From: JAVJSD01 sp040219575
GTDB lineage: Bacteria; Planctomycetota; Planctomycetia; Pirellulales; Pirellulaceae
Length of the DNA: 54,865 nucleotides
Assembly (NCBI GenBank): GCA_040219575.1
Contig: JAVJSD010000068.1
Span: forward strand, 1 to 54,865
Direction: 5' to 3'
The notes under the pieces: generated by a model
The model's input: the letters and a program-made list of their open reading frames with translations, nothing else
The model's database searches: none
Told to the model about the DNA's origin: nothing
Part shown: piece after piece, positions 27,028 to 35,315 of the stretch
Numbering within the stretch: position 1 is the stretch's first letter
How the letters are laid out: each line of letters opens with the position of its first letter
Program-made: the position numbers and the translations under genes

Positions 27028-27648
27028 TCAGTATCCGATCCGATCGGGCCCGCTGTCGGAGATGGTCTCCTCGGTGATTTGCACCGGCACCTGCAGGGCG
27101 GCGCCGAGCTGCCGAACGACCTGTCGCTTCCGCTCGTCGAAGCGGCGATCGGCGACGAGCACCTTCACGGTCAGCGTCAGCAAGAGTTGCTTGCCGCGCG
27201 CGTTGACTTCGCCCAGGTTGTATTGCACGAACGGCACGAGGTGCGCGTCGGCCTCCTGCGCCAGTCGGACGTCTTCGTAAATCTGCTGGTCGGTCACCAT
27301 CACGTCCAGCGAATCGCGGCAGACATCTCGCAGGGCCGCAATGTTGGCCGCCTCGGTGGCGCCCGCGTCGAGCATGGCCAGCACCAGCACCCGCCGAATC
27401 TGATTGATCAGCTCCTGTTTTTCGGCATCGGCATTGTAGTACAGCACCTCCTCGGCGTAGGTGCCGCCGCAGGAGGTGCATTCGATCCACGTGCCGGCCG
27501 TGCCCATCGGAATCAGCGGGATGAAGTACAGCGTGAAGAACCGGTTGGCGGCCTTGTGCCGATACTGGCGGCGGATCGAACACCGCGGGCAACTGAAGTC
27601 GCCCGTGCCCCGCGTGGTGTTGATCGTGGTCGTGCCGAAGATGATCAT
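27028..27648 (-). CDS. Zinc-ribbon protein with TerB-like helical domain
   Basis: This encodes 206 residues. Residues 1-65 are a zinc ribbon of the membrane-adjacent type (CPRCSIRRQYRHK, then FIPLIPMGTAGTWIECTSCG), with four cysteines at about 20, 23, 57 and 60. Residues about 70-200 are helical and acidic, with a TerB/DUF533-like pattern (RVLVLAMLDAGATEAANIAAL, then LLTLTVKVLVADRRFDERK). TerB-like domains bind metals or membranes and sit in stress-response systems. No tellurite-resistance genes accompany it here, so the role is open. It is read in the same direction as the esterase gene ending at 27655, only seven bases apart, so the two are probably co-transcribed. Confidence 0.75.
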   Translation of the reverse strand: MIIFGTTTINTTRGTGDFSCPRCSIRRQYRHKAANRFFTLYFIPLIPMGTAGTWIECTSCGGTYAEEVLYYNADAEKQELINQIRRVLVLAMLDAGATEAANIAALRDVCRDSLDVMVTDQQIYEDVRLAQEADAHLVPFVQYNLGEVNARGKQLLLTLTVKVLVADRRFDERKRQVVRQLGAALQVPVQITEETISDSGPDRIGY

Positions 27649-27654
27649 GTGCGG

Positions 27655-29871
27655 CTAATCTCGCAGCAGCCACTCGACGGCCGTCGTCGCCAGCGACTTT
27701 TGCTTGTCCGGCGAGGCGATCGTGAGGTTCGACTTGTCTCCCGCGGCGGCGTAGGCCGCTTCGACCAGTTTCGCCGACTGACCCTTCTCGCCGGCGAGCA
27801 GCAGTTCGCCCGGCGCCGCGACCGCCAGCATGCCGGGCAGGTCGTCGTACTTGGCGCCGCCGGGGAGGAAGTCGACGCTCCACAAGTCGCGGACCTCGCC
27901 GAAGCGGAAGCCGGAGGTGTCGATCACCGCCCGGCCGATGGCGTCGCGGGCCTGCGCGCGGGCGGCGGCGGCGATTGGGCCCGTGCCGTCGAGCGCGACG
28001 AGATCGACCCGTTTGGGCGTGTAATCGTGCCCGCGGACGAAGGCGATCGTGGTCAGCACGTCGTGCACGCGTTGGGCGAAGACGGAAGAGTTGAAGCCGA
28101 ACGTGTAGCAGGCGGCCTCGCGGGGATTGGCGACGCGGGGCGTCTTGTCGATCGGCGTACCGCCGGCGAGAAACTCGCCCTGGTAGAGCAGATCGACGCC
28201 CACGACCGACACGCCGCGCTCCAACAAACGGGCCACGTAGGGATCCAGCGACCCGTCGTTCTGGTAGAGCCCGGCCTTTCCCTTGTCGGAGAGCCAGATG
28301 GTGACGCGGCCTTCCCATTGCTTGGGATACAAAAAGGCGATCGGCAACTCTTCGCCGTGCGTCTTGTTGCGCAACAGGCCGGCCATCTCGATCACGTCGC
28401 CGCGCTCGACCTTGTGCGTCTGGTCGTATTCGAGTTCGGTCGATTCCGGCAGTCCGCGGCCGATCACGACGTCGATGCCGGTACCGACCACTTCGCGATA
28501 CGCCTTCAGCGACGATTCGTCCTTGGGACGCAGCGCCGCGATCTGCTGGTTCGCATCGTCGGTCCACCATCGCAGCAGCTTGCGTTCGAAGGCGTCGCCG
28601 CCTTCAGGCTGGGGATGGTCGTCGTTCCAGACGGTCATCTCGTCGCTGGTCAGCCGCTGGTAGTCTTGCTCGACGATCGGTTCCTCGTGGCCCAGCCCCA
28701 GATGCTTGTTGAACCAGTCGTACATCGCCGCGCGGCTGACGTAATTGTAGTTGTGCTTGAACTGTGTCAGGGCGGCCAGCGAGACGTTGTCGGGGGCGCC
28801 GAGCATCTTGTAGTGGGCCTGCAACTCGGGGAAGCCCTTGGTCTCCATCTCCTTCGTCCAGTCGTCGGCGGAGGTCATCGCCTGCGGCTTGGGGGCGAAC
28901 AGGGCCGCGAACTCGACGTTGCCGGTGCCCACGCGAAACAGCGAGCAGTTCTCGCAGGTGCAGCCGCCCTGCATGGCGGTGGAGACCATCACCGCCGGAA
29001 AGGCGACGGCCACGCGAGGATCGATGGCGGCGATCGTGAATGTCTGCGTGCCGCCGCCGCTGGCCCCGGTCACCGCTAGCCGCCGCGGATCGACGCCGTC
29101 GAGACTGGTGAGAAAATCGAGCGCGCGGACCGAGTTGTACGCCTGCAAGCCCATGATGGACTGCAAGTGCTCTTCGGCCTGCGGGCTGAACAGGCCCCAG
29201 TTGGTCGGCGAGTTCATCTCGGGCCGCTGCTTGCCGAAGCGGTGCGCCAATTCAAAGCTGATTTGCCCGCTGTCGGCGTAGCCCAGCATGTCGTAGTGAA
29301 AGACGATGCAGCCCATGCGGGCGAGTTGCACGCAGCGGGCCTGCAGGGGACTGCGTCCCCCTTCCTCGAAGCGCTCGGCGCCCTGCGCGATCGACTGCTT
29401 CACTTGCGCTTCTCCCGCATCGTGAAAGCGGCCGCCGCCGAAATGGCCGTGCGGGCACAGCACGCCAGGGACTTTGCCCTTGGCGCTTTTGGGTCGATAG
29501 AGACTGCCCGTGACGTAAAGCCCAGGCATGCTTTCGAAGTACACGCGCTCGACGGTGTACTCGTCGCGATCGACCTTGCCATGGACGACGGCGTTCAGCG
29601 GAGTCTTGGTCGGCATCGGCCACAGGCCGAGCGCCACCCGCATCTGACGGCGGACTTCGCCGGCCCGTTTCTGCCAGGCCTCGGGCGACTCCGACGGGGT
29701 GAAGGGAAAGTATCCGTTGAGGTCCTTGAGCGGATCGAGTCGGGCGTCGTCGGGCGTTTCGCCGGCGGCGACGACGTCCGGCCCCGCGGCCGAGACGTCG
29801 GCGGCAAGTAGTGCAAGCAAAGCCACGGCGTGCGACGCGCCGACCACGAACCTACCGAGTTTCATCGACAT
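27655..29871 (-). CDS. Exported AXE1/alpha-beta-hydrolase-like esterase, duplicated fold
   Basis: This encodes 738 residues from the ATG at 29871 (MSMKLGRFVV); GGGAAGG lies about ten bases upstream and residues 5-24 form a signal peptide. The open frame further upstream lacks export character. Residues about 80-340 are an alpha/beta-hydrolase: the oxyanion motif PHGHFGGG near 125, then VTGASGGGTQT with the nucleophile Ser271. The His of the triad probably lies near 355-370 (FKHNYNYVSR). Residues about 440-738 repeat a hydrolase-like Rossmann pattern (RGVSVVGVDLLYQGEF) but without a GxSxG. Proteins of this design occur in planctomycetes as acetylxylan-esterase-like enzymes. The substrate is probably an acylated polysaccharide; this is family inference. 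Confidence 0.82.
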   Translation of the reverse strand: MSMKLGRFVVGASHAVALLALLAADVSAAGPDVVAAGETPDDARLDPLKDLNGYFPFTPSESPEAWQKRAGEVRRQMRVALGLWPMPTKTPLNAVVHGKVDRDEYTVERVYFESMPGLYVTGSLYRPKSAKGKVPGVLCPHGHFGGGRFHDAGEAQVKQSIAQGAERFEEGGRSPLQARCVQLARMGCIVFHYDMLGYADSGQISFELAHRFGKQRPEMNSPTNWGLFSPQAEEHLQSIMGLQAYNSVRALDFLTSLDGVDPRRLAVTGASGGGTQTFTIAAIDPRVAVAFPAVMVSTAMQGGCTCENCSLFRVGTGNVEFAALFAPKPQAMTSADDWTKEMETKGFPELQAHYKMLGAPDNVSLAALTQFKHNYNYVSRAAMYDWFNKHLGLGHEEPIVEQDYQRLTSDEMTVWNDDHPQPEGGDAFERKLLRWWTDDANQQIAALRPKDESSLKAYREVVGTGIDVVIGRGLPESTELEYDQTHKVERGDVIEMAGLLRNKTHGEELPIAFLYPKQWEGRVTIWLSDKGKAGLYQNDGSLDPYVARLLERGVSVVGVDLLYQGEFLAGGTPIDKTPRVANPREAACYTFGFNSSVFAQRVHDVLTTIAFVRGHDYTPKRVDLVALDGTGPIAAAARAQARDAIGRAVIDTSGFRFGEVRDLWSVDFLPGGAKYDDLPGMLAVAAPGELLLAGEKGQSAKLVEAAYAAAGDKSNLTIASPDKQKSLATTAVEWLLRD

Positions 29872-30033
29872 GCTGCGAACCTTCCCTACCTGGAGGACTG
29901 CGCGGCGCGGTGAGTGCGCTCGCACGGGGCAGCGTTAGTCTAAACCGTCGTTGGGCGGTGTGCCAGAATCGGGCGAGAAACAATTCGCTCACCGGGCGGA
30001 AGCGGCTTCCGAGCGAGGCCGGGGCGTGCGACT

Positions 30034-31818
30034 TCAGGCGTCCACCGCTTCGACGGCGAGGCGACGGAGCCACAGCGCCACTTTCGCCAGAAATTCTTGT
30101 CGCACGATCGGCTTGCGGCAGTAGTCGTCGCATCCGGCCGACAGGCACTCGTCGCGGGCCGTGCTCATGGCGTGCGCCGTCAGCGCGATGATGGGAATCC
30201 GGCAGCCCGACCGGCGAAGTGTTCGAGCGGCCTCGTAACCGTCGACGATCGGCATTTGCATGTCGAGCAGCAGCAGATCGAAGGGCGTTCCCGCGCGAAG
30301 ATTCGCCTCGACCTGCTCGCATGCTTGTCGACCGTCCTCGACCAGGGTGACGTCGACGCCGCTCTTTTTGAGAATCACGCGCAACAGCCGCTGCACATCG
30401 GGGCTGTCCTCGGCCACCAACACGCGGCCGCGCAACTGTCCCTCCTCAAACTTGTAGCCGCTCAGCTCGCGGACTCCGCTGTCGGCGGTAATCGAGAGGG
30501 AGTCGTCCTGCGCCGCCGCGTCGGCCTCGGGCGACTCGACCGCCTCCGCCGGCAGGCGCACGTGGAAGCAACTTCCTACGCCCGGCTCGCTGTCGACCTG
30601 AATGCCGCCTCCCAGCATCTCGACCAGCCGGTGCGAAATCGACAACCCCAGTCCCGTCCCGCCGAACCGCCGTGTGGTCGAAGCATCGGCCTGGGAGAAG
30701 GGCCTGAACAAGCGGTCGGCCTGCTCCTGCGTCATGCCGATGCCGGTGTCGGCGACGTCGATCAGCAGCATTGACTCGCGACCGCCGGAACCGGGGACGG
30801 AACTGGCGGTGAATCCAACATCGACCGTCACGCTGCCCTGCTCGGTGAACTTGAGCGCGTTGCCGATCAAGTTGAGCATCACCTGCCGCAACCGCGTGGG
30901 ATCGGTGATGATGCGTTGGGGTACGGTGTCGTCGAAACGGGCCGAAAGGTGCAACCCCTTTTCCTCGGCGCGAATGTTCAACAGCGAGACCGCCTCGCCG
31001 ACGATCTGCCGCGGCGAGCAGGCGACGTACTCCAGCAGCAGTTTGCCGGCTTCGATCTTGCTGAAGTCGAGAATGTCGTTGACGATCTGCAGCAGATGTT
31101 CGCCATTGCGGACAATCGTCCGCAGAGCGTTGATCCGCTCCGGGGGCGCGCGATGCAAGTCGCCGTCTTGCAACAGCAACTCGGTGTATCCCAGGATGGC
31201 GGTCATCGGCGTGCGAATCTCGTGGCTCATGTCGGCCAGGAACTCGCTCTTGGCGCGGCTGACCGCCTCGGCCTGGCGCTTGGCTTCCGCCAGTTCCCGG
31301 TTCGCCACGGCCAGCACGTCGCCGGTTTCGGTCAGCTTGCGGACGTCGACGTCGTGCGATGCGGCGCGCGACCGCTCCAGTTCCGTCTTGCGCGACAACA
31401 CGTCGGCCAACAGGCGTATCTCGACCGCATCGAGCGGCTCGCGAATCACGAGCAGGCGATGCCGCGATGGGAGGGCGTCGACGAAATGGCTCCACGACGC
31501 ATCGCGGCGGTCGATGCAAATCAGGGCGTGCAGCAGGGGATCGAGCTTCCACAGCTGCGTCAGCGTCTCGACGACCGTCTCCACCGGGGCGCCGGCGGCG
31601 GACAGAATCGCCAGCGAATAGGACTCGGGGCCGCTCGCCGCGGCAAGGCAAGCCACGGCCTGGCCTGCGTCCTGGGCGAACTCGAGTTCGTACTCGACCT
31701 GCCGATCTCCCCCCGTCGGCGGCGCATCGACAAGTGCTCGCCGCACGAGGCGACGCGTCTCGCTTCGCCCATCGACGAGCAGCGCGCGATGGACTTCCCG
31801 CTGTTGGCTGCCTCCCAT
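30034..31818 (-). CDS. Soluble hybrid histidine kinase with N- and C-terminal receiver-like domains
   Basis: This encodes 594 residues from the ATG at 31818 (MGGSQQREVHRALLVDGRSE). Residues about 12-135 look like a degenerate receiver. A coiled linker follows (about 145-190), then HisKA with the phospho-acceptor His199 (FLADMSHEIRTPM). HATPase_c is at about 245-420, with N-box and G-boxes (MLNLIGNALKFTEQG, IDVADTGIGMT, RFGGTGLGLSI). The C-terminal receiver is at about 465-585, with Asp519 (LLLLDMQMPIVDG). There is no transmembrane segment, so it is a cytoplasmic kinase of the BarA/EvgS-like phosphorelay type. No histidine phosphotransfer or output regulator lies next to it, so its partner is elsewhere. 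Confidence 0.88.
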   Translation of the reverse strand: MGGSQQREVHRALLVDGRSETRRLVRRALVDAPPTGGDRQVEYELEFAQDAGQAVACLAAASGPESYSLAILSAAGAPVETVVETLTQLWKLDPLLHALICIDRRDASWSHFVDALPSRHRLLVIREPLDAVEIRLLADVLSRKTELERSRAASHDVDVRKLTETGDVLAVANRELAEAKRQAEAVSRAKSEFLADMSHEIRTPMTAILGYTELLLQDGDLHRAPPERINALRTIVRNGEHLLQIVNDILDFSKIEAGKLLLEYVACSPRQIVGEAVSLLNIRAEEKGLHLSARFDDTVPQRIITDPTRLRQVMLNLIGNALKFTEQGSVTVDVGFTASSVPGSGGRESMLLIDVADTGIGMTQEQADRLFRPFSQADASTTRRFGGTGLGLSISHRLVEMLGGGIQVDSEPGVGSCFHVRLPAEAVESPEADAAAQDDSLSITADSGVRELSGYKFEEGQLRGRVLVAEDSPDVQRLLRVILKKSGVDVTLVEDGRQACEQVEANLRAGTPFDLLLLDMQMPIVDGYEAARTLRRSGCRIPIIALTAHAMSTARDECLSAGCDDYCRKPIVRQEFLAKVALWLRRLAVEAVDA

Positions 31819-31961
31819 TGTCAGAATCCCGAGGTCTTCGCGCTGATGCAGATTTCGCACTCCCAAACCTACCTCAGAGTGCGACGCGAATCTCGACTCT
31901 TAACACGCAGCAAACGTCGCGGCCGGCGCAAGCGGAATCACCGTCAAGATCAGCGCGTCCC

Positions 31962-32098
31962 CGTAGCTGAAGTCGTGAGACTTCAGCCGCCGTCGTCGCA
32001 ACGCCCGCTTGCGCGAAGCCGCGCCATTTCAAGAACGCGCTCATCGAAAGCACCGGCACAGTTCACGCTGCCTCGGAAGTCTCACGACTTCCGCTACG
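31962..32098. repeat. Palindromic family 1, long copy
   Basis: This begins GTAGCTGAAGTCGTGAGACT and ends GTCTCACGACTTCCGCTAC, giving long terminal inverted repeats around about 90 bases of unrelated sequence. It is the largest member of the family seen here. Confidence 0.7.
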
Positions 32099-32111
32099 AT
32101 CGGCCCGCCCC

Positions 32112-32147
32112 CGTAGCGGAAGTCATGAGACGTCGTGAGACTTCAGC
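32112..32147. repeat. Palindromic family 1, half copy
   Basis: GTAGCGGAAGTCATGAGACG and the duplicated CGTCGTGAGACTTCAGC are present; the right arm is missing. It abuts the long copy in the same spacer. Confidence 0.6.
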
Positions 32148-32161
32148 CGCCGCCGCGCGAC

Positions 32162-33928
32162 CTACTCCAGAATCATGTCGTCGACGGTGTGATTCGAAGG
32201 AATCATCGGCAACACATGCTCGACATACGGCACCTGTACGTCCAGCACATAGGGGCCGTCGTGCTCGATCATCTCCTCGAGGGCCGCATCCAGGTCGCAG
32301 CGCTCGCGGACCGTGGCGGCGCCGCAACCGTAGCCCTTGGCGATCGCCACGAAGTCGGGATACCGCTCCTTCACGTAGCGGTCTTCCCCCTTGCCGATCG
32401 CCTCGGCGTGCGAGACCGGCCCCAGGTACGTATGCGCCCGGTTCCCCTGCATGAACCGATCCTCCCACTGCACCACCATGCCCAGGTGCTGGTTGTTCAA
32501 TAGCAGCACCTTCACCGGCAGGTTCTCGCAGTAGCAGGTGGCCAGCTCCTGGATGTTCATCTGGAAGCTGCCGTCGCCGTCGATGTCGATCACCAGCGCG
32601 TCGGGATGCGCGGCCTGCGCGCCCATCGCCGCCGGCAGACCGAAGCCCATCGTTCCCAGCCCGCTGCTGGAGAGCCAGGTGCGGGGATCGCGGAACTTGT
32701 AAAACTGCGCCGCCCACATCTGGTGCTGCCCAACGCCCACGCTGACGATCGTCTTGCGATCCTGCGTCATGTTCGAGAGCGTGCGGATGGCGTGCTGCTG
32801 CACGATGCCGTCGAACTCCTCGTTGTACTTGAAGGGAAAACCCTCCTTCCACACCAGGCATTGCCGCACCCAGGCGGAAATGTCTTCCGGCGGTTCGACG
32901 ATCTTGTTCAATTCGGTGAGCGCGTAGTTCACGTCGCTCACAATCGGCAGATGGGCTTCCTTGTTCTTGTTCAGCTCCGAGGGGTCGACGTCGATGTGCA
33001 CGATCTTGGCGTGCTTGGCGAACTCCTTCACCTTGCCGGTCACGCGGTCGTCGAACCGCACCCCCAACGCCAGCAGCAGATCGCAGTCGCGGACCGCGTA
33101 GTTGCTGTACACGCTGCCGTGCATCCCCAGCATGTCGAGACAACGTGGATTGTCGCTGGGAAACGCGCCCAGCCCCATCACCGTCATCGTCACCGGAATG
33201 CCGGTCTTCTTGGCGAACCGCCGCAACTCCTCGCTGGCGCCCGAGGAGATGATGCCGCCGCCGGCGTAGATCACCGGCCGCTTGGCCAGGCGGATGGCCG
33301 CCGCCACCTGGCGGATTTGCTCGGGCAACGCGCGGTGCGTCTCGACGTTGTAGCCCGGCAGGTTCATCGGCGCCTCCCAGTCGGGCACGCACGTGTCGAG
33401 CTGAATGTTCTTGGGCATGTCGACCAGCACGGGACCGGGCCGGCCCGTGGTGGCGACGTGAAACGCCTCGCGCAGGACGCGGGGCACATCGCGCACATCG
33501 GTCACCAGGCAGTGGTGTTTGGTGATGCCGCGGCAGACCTCGACGATGGGCGTCTCCTGGAAGGCGTCGGTGCCGATCACCGGCGTGCCGACCTGGCCGG
33601 TGATGGCGATCAGCGGAATGCTGTCGAGCTTGGCGTCGGCGATGGCGGTCACCAGGTTCGTGGCGCCCGGTCCGCTGGTCGCCATGCACACGCCGGGCTT
33701 GCCGGTGGTGCGGGCATAACCCTGGGCGGCGAATCCGCCACCCTGTTCGTGGCGGGGGAGGATCGTCCGCAACCGGTCGCTGAAGCGGGTGAGCGCTTGA
33801 TGCAGCGGCATGCTGGCCCCGCCGGGATAGGCGAAAATCACCTCGACCCCGTGATCGACCAGCGTTTTTACCAGGATATCGGCGCCGCTCATGACCTGGG
33901 TTTCGCTGGCTCGTTCGGTCGTGGCCAC
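32162..33928 (-). CDS. ilvB: Acetolactate synthase, large (catalytic) subunit
   Basis: This encodes 588 residues, the usual length for IlvB. The enzyme joins two pyruvates, or pyruvate and 2-oxobutyrate, in branched-chain amino acid synthesis, with ThDP, Mg and FAD in the cytoplasm. Visible signatures: YPGGASMPLHQAL near 35-48, the catalytic glutamate in RHEQGGGFAAQGYAR near 60, and the ThDP-binding GDGSFQMNIQELATC near 450, followed by NNQHLGMVVQWEDRF. The C-terminal part ends VEHVLPMIPSNHTVDDM, as in IlvB. No ilvN regulatory subunit or ilvC lies next to it: the flanking genes are a kinase and a small membrane protein. No leader peptide or attenuator is seen upstream. Confidence 0.93.
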   Translation of the reverse strand: MATTERASETQVMSGADILVKTLVDHGVEVIFAYPGGASMPLHQALTRFSDRLRTILPRHEQGGGFAAQGYARTTGKPGVCMATSGPGATNLVTAIADAKLDSIPLIAITGQVGTPVIGTDAFQETPIVEVCRGITKHHCLVTDVRDVPRVLREAFHVATTGRPGPVLVDMPKNIQLDTCVPDWEAPMNLPGYNVETHRALPEQIRQVAAAIRLAKRPVIYAGGGIISSGASEELRRFAKKTGIPVTMTVMGLGAFPSDNPRCLDMLGMHGSVYSNYAVRDCDLLLALGVRFDDRVTGKVKEFAKHAKIVHIDVDPSELNKNKEAHLPIVSDVNYALTELNKIVEPPEDISAWVRQCLVWKEGFPFKYNEEFDGIVQQHAIRTLSNMTQDRKTIVSVGVGQHQMWAAQFYKFRDPRTWLSSSGLGTMGFGLPAAMGAQAAHPDALVIDIDGDGSFQMNIQELATCYCENLPVKVLLLNNQHLGMVVQWEDRFMQGNRAHTYLGPVSHAEAIGKGEDRYVKERYPDFVAIAKGYGCGAATVRERCDLDAALEEMIEHDGPYVLDVQVPYVEHVLPMIPSNHTVDDMILE

Positions 33929-34501
33929 CGGGGCCTCCTTCGCAACATATTGATTTCAAGGGACTTACCGAGGGCCGCCGCTCGCGCGAACATCGGCCCA
34001 ATCTATAACTTTACGACTCGCAACCCGTCGTTTCAACCGGCTAAGTCCGCGCGTGGCGGGGAGATACCACGAGTTTTCGGGGGGATGTGCGCCATGGAGA
34101 ATTCAGCCCGGCGTAGCCGAAACCAAGGTGGTCCGCCGATGACGCTGATTGCCGCAGATGAAAGGCAGTACCAGCCAACCGCTTCTTTGGCCGTTTGCCG
34201 AGTTTGAGAAGAATGGACCAAATCGGTCTTCGAGTATCTGCGTTGCTAACGGTCGATTCCTGCACTTCCCGCGCAATTCTTCATCATCTCTGCTCTCTCG
34301 GCTGACTCCTGTTTCCAACTCCGCGGCAATTCCTCCGTTCTCTACGTTTCCTCATGTTCCCTACTTGGCTGCTGCCGACAGGCCGCGCTACGGAAATCGG
34401 CGTCATCTGCGGACACCTCAGAAATGCGCGCGGCCGGCGCGCACTTCGAACGGTTGTCTTACGAGACCCTCGAATGTGCCCCGGGTTCGCGCCGGCGGCG
34501 T
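33929..34501. other. 573-base spacer, no gene seen
   Basis: This lies between the ilvB start and the 34502 gene stop. On the minus strand part of it (about 34320-34380) is purine-rich low-complexity sequence of the kind planctomycete spacers often carry. The ilvB promoter should be in the part nearest 33929, which also has an AT-rich patch (about 33997-34021). No RNA or repeat family was recognised. Confidence 0.5.
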
Positions 34502-35053
34502 TCAGCCCCAAAGGACCACGGCCGCGACGATTCCGGCCACGACGCCCAAAATCACGGCGATGGTGACAATCATCACCGCGCAGCCCGAGGGAGCACTCCG
34601 CATTCCGTGACGCCGCGCGATGGCGTCGACGGCGATCTTGGCGTCGCGGAGCGAACCGCCGCTGGCCTCACGGTATCGCTTGATGGCCGCGATGGGCGAT
34701 TGATCGCGCAGCACGGCGACGATTTCCGATTCGAGCGCGGCGGCGTCGAAGTTGGTGGTGTGCGGCGCCACCTCGCCCGGCGCCTGGCCGCGCTCGATCG
34801 CCTCGACCGCCTCCTTGGCCTCCCACAGACCCGCGCCGGTTTCCTCTTTGTAGAGTTTGATCGCCTCCAACTTCCGCTGCCGCTGGACAAGATCGAACAC
34901 GCGTTGCTGGAGACTTCCGCTGGCGTAGTTCGGCGCGCTCGCGGCGGCGAACTCGTCCTCGCCAAGAAACGCCCCACACTGCGGGCAACTCCCCGCGGGG
35001 GCCGTCACGGACTCCTGGCAAAAGGGACACTCGGGCATTTGCGCTGGCGCCAA
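34502..35053 (-). CDS. Zinc-ribbon protein with two L7/L12-C-terminal-like motifs and a membrane tail
   Basis: This encodes 183 residues; an internal ATG at 35038 (MPECPFCQES) may be the real start. Residues about 7-30 are a zinc ribbon (CPFCQES...CPQCG). Two related helical units follow, near 60-88 (KLEAIKLYKEETGAGLWEAK) and 112-146 (PIAAIKRYREASGGSLRDAK). Each has the KxAIKxYRExTGxxLxEAKxxVExI pattern of the ribosomal L7/L12 C-terminal domain. Residues about 158-182 are a hydrophobic tail anchor (AVMIVTIAVILGVVAGIVAAV). In ribosomes this domain recruits GTPase factors; here it would sit at the membrane, and what it binds is unknown. Confidence 0.72.
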   Translation of the reverse strand: MAPAQMPECPFCQESVTAPAGSCPQCGAFLGEDEFAAASAPNYASGSLQQRVFDLVQRQRKLEAIKLYKEETGAGLWEAKEAVEAIERGQAPGEVAPHTTNFDAAALESEIVAVLRDQSPIAAIKRYREASGGSLRDAKIAVDAIARRHGMRSAPSGCAVMIVTIAVILGVVAGIVAAVVLWG

Positions 35054-35194
35054 GAAGTCGCGGGATTGATCCCCGCGCGGGTTGCGATGGGTGCACGTTT
35101 GGAAAACTACAATCCGCTTGCGCCAAGCGGCGATTCGCTCGACACCGCGGCGCGGGAATCAACCGGATCAACCCCGCGGCTCATCACCCCAAAA

Positions 35195-35228
35195 CCTACT
35201 CACCTACTCACCTACTCACCTACTCACT
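35195..35228. repeat. Tandem 8-mer CCTACTCA
   Basis: Four or so units of CCTACTCA run without interruption, with one base changed at the end. It lies between the 35053 gene start and a second satellite; no function is known. Confidence 0.8.
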
Positions 35229-35270
35229 TAGAACGACGACAAGTCGTCGGCTTGGAATGGAAACGCGGCG

Positions 35271-35315
35271 ACCACTCACCACTCACCACTCACCACTCAC
35301 CACTCACCACTCACT
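35271..35315. repeat. Tandem 7-mer CCACTCA at a gene end
   Basis: Six or so units of CCACTCA run into the stop codon of the FG-GAP gene (35311-35313). Together with the 8-mer upstream it forms a telomere-like simple-repeat island. Copy number probably varies by slippage. Confidence 0.8.

Larger units (their letters stand above)
31819..32161. other. 343-base spacer holding family-1 repeats
   Basis: This lies between the kinase start and the ilvB stop, both minus strand. About 180 of its bases are palindromic family-1 sequence (31962-32147). No gene is seen. Confidence 0.6.

Noticed and set aside
33929..34501. Leader peptide or attenuator for ilvB
   Set aside because: No short frame rich in Ile/Leu/Val codons and no paired terminator/antiterminator stems were seen.
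35195..35315. Possible CRISPR array
   Set aside because: Units are 7-8 bases with no spacers; this is simple satellite DNA.
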